Program-made: the position numbers and the translations under genes
Assembly (NCBI RefSeq): GCF_963678635.1
Contig: NC_087062.1
Location: 77,997,200-78,061,199 of the forward strand
Direction: 5' to 3'
Source of the DNA: Symsagittifera roscoffensis
Lineage: Eukaryota; Xenacoelomorpha; Acoela; Convolutidae
Length of the DNA stretch: 64,000 nt
Part shown: piece after piece, positions 1-12,326 of the stretch
Layout: every line of letters starts with the position of its first letter
How positions within the stretch are numbered: position 1 is the stretch's first letter
The notes under the pieces: model-generated
What the model saw: only the letters and a program-made list of their open reading frames with translations
Database searches by the model: none
Told to the model about the DNA's origin: nothing

Positions 1-856
1 GGTTTGGTTGAATGACACATCTTCGAGTTTCGTTTTTGAGGAGTTTCGTAGGTTGTTTCTTGTATTTTGTAGGTTTGCGTGGTTTCCTATTATTAATTTC
101 TATGTTTTATTACATAGCACTTCATCGTATATTATTATAAATAAAAAGCTCGAGCAAGTTAAAAACATCAGAGTTCTTTTGCTCCTTACCAAGTGGACCC
201 TCTAAGGAGTACATTACCAGAGGATCTAAAGAGCAGAATACAGATATTGGCTCAATTCATGTATTTTTTTAGGTCTCGGGTGCAAACCATCTGATGACAA
301 AAAACTCATTACAAACTTAGTTTCATGATAAGCTATTTCAAGCTCTCTTGCGAGTTTTTTGTGCATTTAATTCAACGCTTTCACTTATTTTTTTCCCAGA
401 CCGTCCGATTATTTTCCTCAATACTACTTAGAAATTTACATTCTTATTTTCATTCTTATATAAGGTCTCTTCATTTTTTTCTAGTTCAAATATATTCCCA
501 TCAGAGCCATGTTGTTCAACTGGATCATTTATTCTTCCCAATATTGAACTTTTTCAACGTTTTTGCTGTTAAGATCATTCAAAACACTCCGACTGGCTAA
601 CACTCTAATCACCAAGCAATATTTGAACTAAAATTTTGCGGGGAATTTAATTGTCAGTATTATATCGATTGTAAGAAAAATATCGCCAACAAGCCAATTT
701 AAAAAAAATTGTTGCATTGTTTTGCCGCCGAAATAGAATTAGTTCATGAAAATTATAAAAAGCGGTGAGAATCAACTTGCCTTGCATCAGATTATTCACA
801 AATAACAACGACGTAAATCTATCAAGTGACTGTGGTCAAATATCGATTGTCATAAT
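1..856. other. AT-rich upstream region, no gene seen
   Basis: I see no coding exon, RNA gene or clear mobile element here. The short open frames are of low complexity and look like chance. The last 110 bases form the promoter and 5' untranslated region of the serine protease gene that follows. Confidence 0.5.
754..761 (+). promoter_or_regulatory. candidate TATA box of the serine protease gene
   Basis: The string TATAAAAA lies about 100 bases before the ATG at 857, a reasonable place for a TATA box with a short 5' UTR. In DNA this AT-rich such a string also arises by chance, so confidence is low. Confidence 0.3.
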
Positions 857-2499
857 ATGTCTAGTAATCACCACATGACCAGTCTAATCGTGTCAGTAAT
901 CTTGATTACCGTGACAATAGCCAGCTGTCCAGAAACAAAACTTAAACGTTTGACCACCGATCTTAAGCAATGTGCTCACAACAGGTATTTCTTCGCCCAG
1001 CTGCATATAGTGAACAAAAACAAAGTGTGTGGGGCCACTTTGCTAAATAGTAGATGGGTCTTAACAGCCGCTCACTGCGTTGTCAAGAACAGAACCTACC
1101 ATGTTGAAATTGGCAGCTTCGAACTAGATAAACCCTCCCCCAAAGAGAACATAAGCATCGAGATATTTGCACATCCGGATTACACCCAAACCGAATACAA
1201 CAATTCAGAAAACGACAAGTCAAAAAAGGAAATTGTGACAATGATAGCGGACGTTGCACTGCTTAAACTGAGCAAGGAAGTGACGAAGATGGGAAGCTAC
1301 ACGCCCCAATTCCTGCCTCCATGCGACAAAAACTACACAGGCATTTTACCTAGAATAATATACCGAGTAAAACATAATCGTAAACAAACATAGATAACAG
1401 ACAGACAGTTGGAAAAAAGCAATGAACGGAAAGAAATAAAAAGTACTTGAAATAGGAAAAAAATAATAGAAAAAAAAACATTCGAATATGGCCTTAAAAT
1501 TTTTCGAACTTCGGGAACAATTTATGATTAACACTTTATGATAAATATTGCCCTATTTAAGAAAACTAGCTCAATGCTTAAACTTTTAATCCTCTGGGAA
1601 ATCTGAAAATCAAAATCCTCGTGTGAAATTCGAAGTCGATCAAGTTTTTACGTTTATGTCACTTATTCCTAGACTTTTTCCTGCAAAAAAAATAAACAGA
1701 AAAATTCACCAACGTCTATATAAGAGAATTAATTACGTTCCTGACTCGTAAAAAAGGAAGGTTCTGGCGGTAATTTTTTTTAATCTCTAAGCAAAATTTC
1801 ATCATGTACTTTAACAAAAAAAAACGTTTATCTGTTTCAGTTTTACCACAGTGAAAAGAGGACATATTCATTGATTTCACAAGTTTTCTTAGACTTATTA
1901 TTTGAGATTTTAAAAAATTGAAAAAATAGCGACGTAAACTGCACGACAGATAATCGCAATGTCAGCCTTCAAGTGGTGGCTCGAGGGACAACAGTGCCAC
2001 ACCCCTACTCCATCAGCAAGTACCTGGAGACACTGAAACTCACTGAAAAGCCAACTTGTCCCCCGATGACAATCTACAACAAACCAATCAGAGACATTGA
2101 GATATGCATGCAAGGTAAGTTAACGAGGAAAATATACAAGCAGCAGACAGAGACAAGCAAACTAAGAAATAACTATTCAAATTAGTTGATTCTAATTCAG
2201 TTATATACACAAAAAAACTCCCCACTTTTCGCATTTGAAAGCCATTTAATATTACTGTATTTTTAATATGGATTTGACCCGATCCTTTTCTTTTCTCACA
2301 AGGTCAGAATGGCGCTCAATGCTGCAATGGGGACAGCGGATCCCCCCTGTTCCCAGTTAACAAGAAAAACAACAAGGCTATTTGTGTGTATGGCACAGTG
2401 AGCTATGGTAACACCGGTTGCAACAATAACTCGACTATCTTCATGCGCGTTCCAGTGTACAGAGAGTGGATCATGGAAACGATTGCGAAAAACAGCTAA
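857..2499 (+). CDS. secreted chymotrypsin-fold serine protease, 3 exons
   Basis: Peptidase family S1, probably secreted. Exon 1 (857 to about 1345-1375) starts with a hydrophobic signal peptide (LIVSVILITVTIASC). It then has the His motif LTAAHC and the Asp motif ADVALLKL. Exon 2 is about 1950-2114 and reads ...SISKYLETLKL...ICMQ. Exon 3 is 2304-2499 and carries the Ser motif CCNGDSGSPL, SYGNTGC and the C-terminal helix VYREWIMETIAKNS before TAA. The exon 2 donor is AAG|GTAAGT and the phase into exon 3 (G|GT, Gly) is consistent. The exact exon 1 donor is unclear; several weak GT or GC sites lie between 1340 and 1380. All three catalytic residues are present, so it may be active. The residue six before the catalytic Ser is Gln rather than Asp, so trypsin-like specificity is unlikely. 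The usual GWG motif reads ARG. The biological role (digestive, immune or other) cannot be told. Confidence 0.85.
1500..1665. repeat. copy of interspersed repeat family C, in protease intron 1
   Basis: This copy carries the family anchors 'acaatttatgatt', 'gggaaatctgaaaatcaaaatcc' (in diverged form) and 'gaagtcgatcaagttttt'. The same order of anchors recurs at more than ten places in the window. Confidence 0.6.
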
Positions 2500-2791
2500 G
2501 CAGAAATGCAACTAATTCCCTCGCAATTAGTAAAAAAAATCTCAAACTGCAATATAGAAAAGCTTTTCCTTCCTGCTCTTTTAATCACCTCCTCCGTATT
2601 CTAATGGCTTTAAAAAGAAAACAGTGGCTTTGCAAGTTTATACAAGTGTATAGATGAAATGCCTCTATTTTTTCACAAGCAGACAACATATTACGATCCA
2701 ATTTGACCTAGTCGAAACTATATATTTTTTGGGAGGCTGAAGGGTAAAAGAGCCAATTTCTTCAATGATAGGTTGCAGCCATGTTAATGTT

Positions 2792-2840
2792 AATAAACTG
2801 GTTTTTTGAACTTCGTGCAACTAAGGAGGAATTCAATAAA
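2792..2840 (+). terminator. candidate polyadenylation signals of the protease gene
   Basis: Two AATAAA hexamers lie at 2792-2797 and 2835-2840, roughly 300-340 bases after the protease stop codon and before the first SINE. They fit as poly(A) signals, but the region is AT-rich. Confidence 0.3.
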
Positions 2841-2945
2841 AACATTACAATTCACCTATTCCTAACGTCTTCAAAAACTTATCACGCAAGTCCAAGCCTG
2901 CGTTCGTTTCCATCATCTGCAATGTCGTTACTGCGATAAATTATC

Positions 2946-3305
2946 ACACAGAGGCGAAGGTTCGCTTCGCAAACACTTGCGCGAACACGACAAGAAGCAG
3001 CTTTACAAAGTGCAAAAATAAAATTAGAAATAAGCCTCGAATCATTAAAAATTCTGCTACCTCGAACCTGAGATTCGAACCTGCGACCAATAGATTAAGA
3101 TTCTCACACACCAGACACTCAGCCACGGAAGCTTAATAGACACCAAACACTAGCCACAGCAAATAAAACAGAACAGATGCTATGCAATTTCCAATGATAC
3201 AGTGAAATTTTCAAATAAGTGAACAATTGTAATGAGCACTTTTATTTGAGATTTAGGTTAGACGGAAGGTTCATACTAACACACTATGCTGATCGCAAGT
3301 GTAAT
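2946..3305 (-). mobile_element. tRNA-derived SINE, minus orientation
   Basis: Read on the minus strand, a tRNA-Leu/Ser-like head (CCGTGGCTGAGTG...; box B GGTTCGAATCT near 3075) is followed by a body. The element ends with the tail CGAACCTTCGCCTCTGTGT at 2946. Copies with the same head and tail occur at 19.1 and 28.5 kb. The part left of the head is a conserved body; the part to its right (to about 3305) is also shared with the 28.5 kb copy. Confidence 0.65.
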
Positions 3306-3969
3306 AATCGACGTCAAATTGTAATAAAGATATAAATTTAAAGAAATTGACTAAAATTTATATTAACCGAACAATTCGATACTGTTAAAACTAGACTTTT
3401 AGACATTGAGGAGTAGCGGAACTTAGATTAGCGGAACTAAGAATAGTGTCGGTTAGAGTAGTTTTGAAGTTTTTACTCCAAACTTTGACTACCTCAAAAA
3501 ATTATCGTTGTTGATCAGTGTGATACTATTTATTGAACTTTACGCTTTGCATACCAATTTCCACCTGATGCACTCTGTAAGGAGTTAGGCAAAAAACAAC
3601 TGCATTTTAAACGTATAAAACATACAGAAAAAGTTCTCTCGCTTAAAAACGAATAAAAAGAAGAAACAATCTTAATTTTTCAGTTTTTATTTAAAATCTT
3701 CGTAATTCTTGTTTGGTTAATTTAAAATAGCAATGGTCAAAATGGCTTTTTTTTCAGCTTCCCACCCATTCGTAAATTCAAAAAAAACTGTAGTAAGATT
3801 TATTCACCTATTGATGCTGATTTGAACGGTACTAAAAAGCCGCGAGCTAACAGGCTATTTTACTAATGAACTGAAAAACATAACTGTCATAACGTTACAC
3901 TCACGTTCACATTTTACTTCCTCCTTTTTATCCATAGATTGAACTTAAAATGGTGGTAGCCACTGATAC

Positions 3970-5380
3970 AAAAATTAACTTAACATGTAATTTCGATTGA
4001 AACCAAAAACCCAGGTTTGGCAGGGTAGTTCTCGAGAAGAGTCAAAAAGTTTCCAAAAACGGTAACAAAAACAAAAATTTGTCTTTTCCGAGAACCATTA
4101 CTTTTTATGTCAAAAAATGGGCGTAGTCGCATATGCAAAAAAAACTTCCCATAACCAGTTCTTTGGATTAATCGCAAAATCTAAGATATGGAAGGGTATT
4201 TTTTAGTAAACAATTAGAAACAAAAACACTCAAAAATCAAAAAAATTGACGTTTTCCGAGGACGATAACTTTGGGTTAAATTATGAGTGGCGGGTAATAA
4301 AGGGGAGCTTCTCATTCCACGTTATCTCCATTGAATTATAACCTCAGGCTCAGGTTTGAAAGGTTGGTTTTCGAGAAAATGAAAAAAGAATTCAAAAAAC
4401 TGTCAAAAAAATCAAAAACTTCAAAATTCCGAGGGCCATAATTTTATGTGTTAAAAAAATTGGTCATTGACTGTTATGGAGAGGCGCTTTTCAAATCCGT
4501 TCTATTCTTTAAAACCAAAATCTCACATTTACTAGATTTGTTTTTGAGAAAGCGAAAAAACATCAAACATGTCGGTCAAATATCCGTCACAGGCTTTTTG
4601 AAGGCTGTAGACAAAGGGCTTAATCGAAAAGAGACCAGAGGAATATGTGGGCACACAAGAATGTAGGCGATCTCCCTACTGATACCCTTTTTTGAAAACC
4701 GGTAGAAAAGTTTTCGAGAAAAAAAAACTTTTTTTTGCAACAAGTGATAAAATTTTTCAAAAGGTCTAAAAAACCCAATGCCATACATTTTCATAATACC
4801 TAATTTTATCAAAAAGCAAATCAAGGCAAGAAACGTCAAGCAAGAAATTTCAAACTCAAACTAGCAACCCCCTGAAACTACCCTGTAGAAACAAGTACTC
4901 ACCGAGTAGTCAGTAGTTAAATTTGAACTTTCATGAAATTTAGCACGAGAGCATATCAGCATAATAAATGATAGCAACATCAAAAGTGATTCAACTGATT
5001 TTGTTAAAGTAGTTGTTGACCCGAAAAAGTCTACATTCCGATTTGATAGCGCTTGCTAGTCGCAAGCGTATAAAACAAGCTATCTTAATCCGCACCTCCG
5101 GTCGCTTCAAACAGAATGATGAACATAAAAGTTGCTTTTATAAAAACAACGCCATGATTGCAACCGTAGTAGACGGGGGCATCCAACAACGCTTTTTATC
5201 GGGAGAAATAAACAATTGCATCTGTAGTAAGTAGTACCAACCCAGCAGTTAAATTTGAATTTTCATGAAATTGAGCATCTCAGCTGCATAGTGATTCAAC
5301 TTATTTTGTTAAACTAGTTATTAACACAAAAAAGTCTACATTCCGACTTGATAACGCTTGATAATCGCCTGCCTAAATAT
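3970..5380. repeat. interspersed repeat family D, with duplicated 3' part
   Basis: A long, AT-rich non-coding repeat whose successive blocks match 31380-32440. Shared phrases include 'ggcagggtagtt', 'ggggagctt' and 'cttgctag/aatc...aagcg'. The last block, beginning 'agtgattcaac', is present twice (about 4985-5075 and 5290-5370). No open frame in it resembles a known protein, so I regard it as a non-autonomous or decayed element. Confidence 0.55.
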
Positions 5381-5486
5381 TCATTTATAAAATAGCAATT
5401 ATTTGTATCGCTGGGACACTTTCGAGGTATTCTCAACATATTAGTTATTTACTTGATATTTAATCTCCTATCACGTAAGCACTTAC

Positions 5487-6466
5487 TTGCTCATCGCAGT
5501 CGCTCTTTGTGACAGCGGCTGAGTCTGTAAGGAGACAGTTTATACCAGGATTGCCAGAGTCCTCGTTCAGACATTCAAATTCAGCCTTGTTGATCAGACT
5601 GTTCAGACACTGCATGCCCGGCGGTGCATCCTTCATAATCGGGTCTCCACTGACGTCCGCGGCGGCCGAGTAGTGCTGTTTGATCTTGGCCTCCAGGGCA
5701 TTTGGGTCTGCTCCACTCACCCTGTCCACCTCGACCATGTTTTTCATCATCACAAATGTGGGCATGGCTGTTATGCCGTATTTCGTGGCTGTCACCTAAA
5801 CAACAAGTCCCCTTATACACAACATACTTTAGAAGAAAAACGTCTTCAATTGATGCTAGTTCGACATGTTGGATGCACAAATACTTTGCGTGAATGAACC
5901 AGCCGAGGTATAAGTGAACTAAAAATATGCTGAATATATAAACCAGCCGGAAGCTACGTTATTATTTTTTTTAAAAAGTGCATGATTTTATGGATCTATT
6001 TAACTGTTTCACGTTACCAGGTACAAATATTTTCCGTTACTGATATTCGCTACTAGGTACAAAATTTACATATGTATAACAATTCAACTATATCTTTATA
6101 GGGGTGCAACTTGTTACTAGGTACCGGGGGGTAGGAATAGTTACAGAAATCCGATTTTACAAAATTTTCTGTTACTGAATTTTCACATAACTATTATATA
6201 ACTGTTCAGTAATTTAGGTCAGTTTAAATATGGTAGCTGGTGTCTCGTCCATATACCACCATCACACTAGCCTTGCACTTGTCGACGTCAACTTTGAGGA
6301 AGAAAGCGTTAGTGTATTTCTTCTCGAAACCAGCAAATGTGGGTGCTATCATTTTGCACGGTCCACACCAGGCAGCTGTGAAGTCAATAACTGCCAGTTT
6401 GTCCCCCGGAGCACCCTCTCTAACCACCCTCTCAAACGAACCATCTGCATCCAACTCCCGCACCAT
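5487..6466 (-). CDS. TXNL1: thioredoxin-like protein 1 (TXNL1), first two exons only
   Basis: TXNL1 joins an N-terminal thioredoxin domain to a C-terminal PITH domain and associates with the 26S proteasome. Exon 1 (6466 to about 6272) encodes [11 protein letters not shown] and the redox site WCGPC. Exon 2 (5795-5487) encodes YGITAMPTF with the cis-Pro, then KIKQH and the PITH opening [11 protein letters not shown]...SDCDEQ. Exon 2 ends at a clear CAA|GTAAGT donor. The remaining PITH sequence (well over 100 residues in relatives) was not found between here and the left edge. The gene is therefore cut, spread over very small exons, or continued outside the window. Joining exon 1 to exon 2 with the length usual for the family needs a GC donor (AAG|GCTAGT); a GT donor four bases further on, with a later acceptor, also keeps frame but drops one residue. 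Confidence 0.8.
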
Positions 6467-6910
6467 TCTATTTAACCTTACTATAATGTCTCACGATCGA
6501 CTTTGCCTCAAGGTTTCTTAAAACTACACACCCACAAAACGAAGAATAAAACAGCTTCAATTAATCATTCAGAGCCAGCATCAATCCTCTGAAAAATTCA
6601 ACTTTGTTTTACATGAGGATAGAGCAGAACGAATCTTGAGTTCCTTTATTCGATGTCTCCGTAAGGAGTAGTTTTACTAAAAGTCCTTTCTTTTTTATTC
6701 AATTGATCAGATATGATTTAACAGGTAGCTTGAATTCACACTATGTACAAGTATTCAAATATTTACAAAAACAAAATCCAGCAGCGATGCCACGATAACT
6801 TGCGTCTTTGATCAAAAATATTAAGTTTTCAGACTGCAATGTAATCAAGTTCAAAGTCAAGCCTGAATTTAATACAATTCACTGATTTCTTGTATAATTT
6901 CCGGAGACTG

Positions 6911-7135
6911 ATCTAGGACTTTATCGAGGGGCGAGGGGGGTATTGGTGTGCGAGTTTTTAATAAAATTTTCGAAAATTTTGTCGATCTTTTTTCAGGGGT
7001 CGACCAAATTAATTTTCCGAGCTCTCCCAAGCACTGAAAATACCCTGTTTTGGCCAAATTTTTTGCGCCGCACGCAAAAACTTGAAAAACAGGCCAAAAA
7101 ATTTACAACAATGCAAAATATTTGAATTTAAAACC
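6911..7135. repeat. diverged fragment of the same family as the adjacent MITE
   Basis: This segment shares with 7182-7502 the phrases 'gatctagga', 'ggtcgaccaaatt', 'ttttccgagctctccca' and 'ccctgttttgg', but lacks a second terminal repeat. It looks like an older, broken copy next to the intact one. Further fragments of the family lie near 18540-18640 and 24380-24590. Confidence 0.6.
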
Positions 7136-7181
7136 CTCGACTCGGCAACGGAAATGGACCAAAAAACCGGAATGAAGAACT

Positions 7182-7502
7182 CAGGGGGCGGATCTAGGAT
7201 TTTCTAGGAGGGGGCGGATTTTCAAAAAATTTTGTCGACCTTTTTTTTAGGTCGACCAAATTGATTTTCCGAGCTCTCCCAAAGCATTAAAAAGACCCTG
7301 TTTTGGTAAAAATTTCAGCGCCGCATGCAAAATTTTAAAAAACAAGCCAAAAAAGACATTTTTGGGCACTTTATGGATTTTTTCACCAAAACATCGCGTT
7401 TTTTCGGCTCGCGCTTCCCTCTCAAAATTATTTATTATTCGCGTCGCTGTCTTAAGAAAAGTTAAAGGGTAATTCCGCCCCCCCCCCCTAAATCTGCCCC
7501 TA
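7182..7502. mobile_element. non-autonomous hAT-like DNA transposon (MITE)
   Basis: The element is 321 bp with imperfect terminal inverted repeats: left CAGGGGGCGGATCTAGG, right end on the other strand TAGGGGCAGATTTAGG. It is flanked by an exact 8-bp direct repeat GAAGAACT (7174-7181 and 7503-7510). An 8-bp target duplication and a CAGGGG-type terminus are typical of hAT elements. It contains no transposase frame. An inner run of nine or more C lies at the right end. Confidence 0.75.
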
Positions 7503-7614
7503 GAAGAACTTCATAACTGTCTGACACCATCATCATCGCTATTATGCATATTGCAAACAATAATCAACACACAGGCAACTAATTTTGAGATCTAAACATA
7601 CCACGAACATAACA

Positions 7615-10393
7615 CTACTTAACAAAGAACACTTGGTCGAACAATTCGGTCTCATCGCTGTCTAATTCAGACGTCAAAGCTGAGGTGTTAAACTTATGAG
7701 AGCGCTTTTTGAGCTGCTTATTTTGTTTTTCAACGACTGTCACGAGTGACACGTTTTGCTTTCCTCTTGATTTGTCATGACCTCTTTTGACACGAGCTGG
7801 TAAGTCTCTTGACCTTGACACACTTCTGCTGTTGGATGACACCCGCCCCAGACTTGAACTTCTGTTTCTCGTCACAGTTCGACTGAGTCTTGAACTGTAT
7901 GCTGATTTGGAGGGCATATTACGACTTCCATCCCTCTTAGTCCTCAACTTCAGCTCACTTTCCGGACTAAACTCTCTCGCAAAAGTTGCCATGTTTTCCA
8001 ACGCGGCTGTATTGTACTTTGTGGGCGAATCCACTTTATCATCCATGTAGTCAACTAATTTAAAAAATGGATTCAAAACTTCCGTGGCGTGATCTTTCTT
8101 CTCTGGTTGTACAGTCTCGATCAGTCTTTTAGACCTATGGCAAGCCACGTTGCGTCTGATTTTTCTTTCATACTGGTTGTCAACTGGAATCTTTTCCTCG
8201 AGCTTTTTCCTCTCCATGGCTTCCATATACTGTGTGTACTGATATTTGTCAATTTTGGTCTCACTCCTGTCAATCAGTTTGCGACAGTGCATCAGTTTAC
8301 CAGCGGCCTCTAAGAGCAAATCATCAGTAGTTTCTCCCGGCTGCAGCTCCAACTCTTCTCTCAGCGGCTTGTAGTGCGAGTCCACTTTTGGTTTCACTGA
8401 TTCAAACTTCTTACCTCGACCAGCTTCCTTTTTATCATTTAAATCAGCTGTCAGTTTTGATGCCTTTTCTGGATAAGTTCTAGGCTCGTTTAGTTTCATC
8501 CGTCCACTTCTGTCGTTACTAGGAAAACGATCTTCCGTAGAATCAGTTGAGCTTACATCATCATTTTCGGAGAGTCTTTTTTCCTCTTTGGGTCTCAAAG
8601 CGGATTTTCTCTCAGCCGAATAATTTCTCGATCTACTGTTTGATCTTGATCGACTGCTGTGTTTCTGTTTATTTTCTACTTTATCTTCTGAAAAATGTAC
8701 TTTTGGCATATTTTCTGATGACATTTGATGACTTCGTTTGTCTTGGCGATTTTCACAGGAGAACTGGTTGTTATCAAAAGGAGAGACTGGTAACGATTCA
8801 ATCCAGTTTCGCACATTATCTTCGCTCGCACTTTTATTGGCTTTAAAAGCGGACACTTCTTGGTTATGAATATCATGCTGCAGCTCAATCTGTTTCCTCT
8901 TCAGCTCCAGAAGTTTCTCTTGCTCGATTATTTTCTTCTTCAGAGCTAGCGTTTCTTTTTCGATTTGAGACAAATGAGTTAGCTCCGAAGGATTTCTCAA
9001 ATTAGAATCAGCTAATGAAAAACAATCTTCTGTTCGACTGAGAACTTCAACTGGTTGCAAACCAACGTCACAATCCGCTGCCTGCTTCTGAATTTGAGCT
9101 AATTTCTCATCAACTTGCTTTACCGCACCTGTACCAACAAAATTTCTACAATTTGATGCTCCCGTAGCCGACTCAGTTTGCACTGAAATTTCGACCTTCT
9201 CGGACGACCGATCTTGACTCTCATTATTTTCAGATTTCTTTTTTTCGTTTAATTTATTTTTTCTACTGTTACTATTGCTTCGTTGACTATTGTCTGATAG
9301 CGTATTGAAACTAAGGTTGAGAGCGGGTGCGTTTGACTGTTGAACATGCCCTTGAACTGAGGATCTCGGAGATGTTTGCAGACAAACTGACGACCTCGAA
9401 GTCTCTTTGCCTTTCAACACCTCCAATTCGTGCACTGCAGACATCAGCTTCTGTTGCATCGCGTGATGTTGTTGAATCAGAGTTTCTCTCTCTTGGTACA
9501 ATTTGCGCGTCTCTTTTTGAAAAGCTACCTTTTCTAAATTGTGGCACTCTGTATGTTTATCTAGAGAATTCTTCAAAAGGTCATGTTCTTCAGTCAAGGT
9601 AGCCAACTCCTGAATCAGCGAAGCTAACTTCAATTTATCTTCATTGCGTAACGACTTAAATGAGGAACCCTGGCTATCAGCTGAAATTTCGTTTTGACAA
9701 TTCGTGTTTTTCGGTGGCATATTTTTGACAGGTTTCTTATTAGCGCTGCTTTTCAAATTGGAAGAATTACTCATCTTAGAATTGTTCCTATCATTCAAAC
9801 TTTTCTGACTGACTGCATTTGAGTTCTGAATGGACGGTGTGTCCATGAATGGCCTGATTTGATCTCGTGAGTTGGCAGGATTACTATTTATAGGGGACGA
9901 AGTTCTCAAAGCAGGGCCCGTTTTTGGTTTGATGTTGGAAGCAGAGCTGAGAGCATTGTTGGGTGAAGACTGTTTTGACCTAATTTGACTGTCAGTGGAG
10001 ATGTTGTTGAATGTCACCACATGTGCCGGTTTAGATTTGTGATCACATAAAGGGTCTATGTCTTTACTCCAGAAAATTTCTTTCTCCATTTCTGTATAAT
10101 TTTGACTACATCTACTCTGAAAGGCAGCAGTAACCCTCAACAAAGCTGGACCCAATTTTACAAAAACCGGGGTTTTCTATTGTATATTCAGATATGTATT
10201 GCACTCCACGATAGATGTGATAGATTCCGTGATCTATTCCAACAAAAAAATTTTGACCTTTCACCGAAAAAGCCAGGTAATTTGAAGTTTTAGGGGACAA
10301 AATTCTTACTTTAGCAGCTGAGTTCCACAAACGTTCAAGGAAAATCGCTGTTGCAATTAAATCATTATATTGCGTGCCCCAAATATGGTACAA
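7615..10393 (-). CDS. unrecognised coiled-coil / low-complexity protein, 3' exons
   Basis: The last exon (10116-7615) encodes about 833 residues, rich in Ser, Lys, Glu and Asn, ending at a TAG. A coiled coil (LIQELATLTEEHDLL... to ...HELEVLKGKE) occupies roughly residues 165-235. A second helical stretch (ETLALKKKIIEQEKLLELK) lies near 385-415. An Arg/Ser-rich basic region (SRSRSNSRSR and later SRSVSRSRD) follows. A better conserved-looking segment, ELQPGETTDDLLLEAAGKL to ATFAREFSPESE, sits near 590-720. An upstream 28-codon exon (10393-10310, YHIWGTQYNDLIATAIF...) has a good acceptor and a GTAAGA donor and joins in phase 0. The first exon was not found. I do not recognise the family. A cytoskeletal or centrosomal protein would fit the composition, but that is only a guess. 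Confidence 0.7.
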
Positions 10394-12326
10394 CTAGAAA
10401 CAAGAACTATGCTATTCAAATAATTGTTTTTGTCACATATATCTTTAAGCTCAACATTTTCACATAATCTACCCATGTCTCAAATAACATAACTAAACTA
10501 AAAAAACTAACCGGTGAATAAAAACGTTATCTTTGCTGTGCTATCATATTATCATGCATGAGATCTACTTTTCATGTCTCAAGTTTCACCAGCCGAATTA
10601 ATCATTACACAACAAAGACTTATAGAATTTTCGATAAGGCGGAAAAAGCTAAGATTAACGAAATTGGAACGGCGAATATCTATAACATAGTTCCAGTGAG
10701 ATTAACCGAACGCAAAAAACGAAATAAATTCTCATAAACCAATTGGGGAAAGAAAATGCTGACTTGTTTCTACAAAAACCTGAACTTCGAAATTTATAAG
10801 AAAAAAATGTATAGCCTTTGAAATTAAATCTTATTGAACTTCTAGAAAAATTTATCATTGACCCTTTTTGATAAATTTAACCCCATTTGAGAAAAACTGG
10901 ACACATAAGTAAAATTACCAAGAGAATAGCTGAAAATCTTGAAACCAAACAAACTAAATGTCCCTCAAGGACATTCGGGGTTATCAAAAGGCACTTTCGA
11001 TTGCTTGCTATAAATAAAGATCCAAAAATGAAAGATTGAAAAAACTTGAAACACAATTTTCAAACAACTACCACAAAAAGAGTTTGCAGAAAATCATTGA
11101 AACTCCAAACGCCTGTGAAACTAACCTAATTACAGCAATCTTGTCAAATATGAAAATGGTACGCAAGGGCAAGAGAGCTGAACGACAACAAAAAAGATTA
11201 ATTACACTTTGACGCGCGTTGACTAAAAAACATAAAAATTTAGTTTTCAAAACTTTTCAGCCAGAATGAACCACAATCTTCAATCTCGTACAGCACCCTC
11301 CAAAAACATTCGTAAATAAACTAGTCGAGTTTAAATTGCAAAACCCAGCTATTTGGAATTAATTTAAAGAATTTTAAACAAATTTTACAGTAAAACAATA
11401 CGCTGGACCATCACCTTAAACCGATTTGAAATGTTGACGCTAAGTTGCTTTGAGCTACCTGCACACAATTTCAGAACAAAAATCAGAAACCTCGAACTAA
11501 AAAAAAAATAAAAAATCAAACAATAAATCGCTCTAAAATCGTATTTGTTTTCAGAAAGGTTTAGTGAGTTTAAAAACAAAAAAATCCGGGAAATAGAGTT
11601 ATTTTTTTGAGATTGAATTGAATAAAACAATTGAATTGAATATAATAATACTAAAAACACCCGGAAAATAAACGACAAAAATAGGGACGAAATCAATTAA
11701 GCCTACAAAAAAACTTTTTTTTCTGTAACTCAAGACACACTAACTCGATACCAAGAACTAGAGCGGCTAAAAGTGCAACTAGGGTGAAAATGGAGACCTT
11801 CAAACATTAGAAACAATGAACAAAATTATTAACAGGAAAAACAATCTGGTACACGGTTGCGATTACGTTGCTTATCGCAAGGATAAATATGTTGTACGAT
11901 AAACTGCAGTTTTCTCATTGTTTTGAATTTAAATATTTTTGATTTTTTCTTTGCAGAGAAAACTGTCGGAACATCATGAGCTATTCGCATAGAGACCAAT
12001 ATCTCATGTAAATTGCTCTTTAGTAAATTTGATACTTAGCTTAAAAAAGAAATTTACTACGGATGATCTGATACTTCCAGCAAGGCCAAAAACAAAAAAA
12101 TGTTCAGAAAGAAATCAGAAAAATTGTCGCCTAGAACAATTGTATAATTACAAGTAATCCAATGCCTTTATTAATCTGTAAAAACGGCGTTAGATTAAAC
12201 AAATTCTACACCATTGTAAGACCCATTTCGACTATTTTGAATTAAACAACTTTTTGACCTCAAATTTTGAATTAAATAACTGTTTAGATGGTTTTGAATT
12301 AAATAACTTCGGCGCCATTTTGAAAC
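10394..12326. other. intergenic, AT-rich, no gene seen
   Basis: I find no convincing exon. A partial family C repeat lies near 10790-10955 ('aaatttatcattgacc', 'gagaaaaactgga', 'agtaaaatt'). A small motif, 'gaattaaacaactt', recurs three times at 12235-12310 just before the ALG13 stop codon. Confidence 0.5.

Noticed and set aside
3060-3126. tRNA gene
   Set aside because: The head has a box B and part of box A but no closing acceptor stem or anticodon arm, and it is repeated with a common tail, so it is a SINE.
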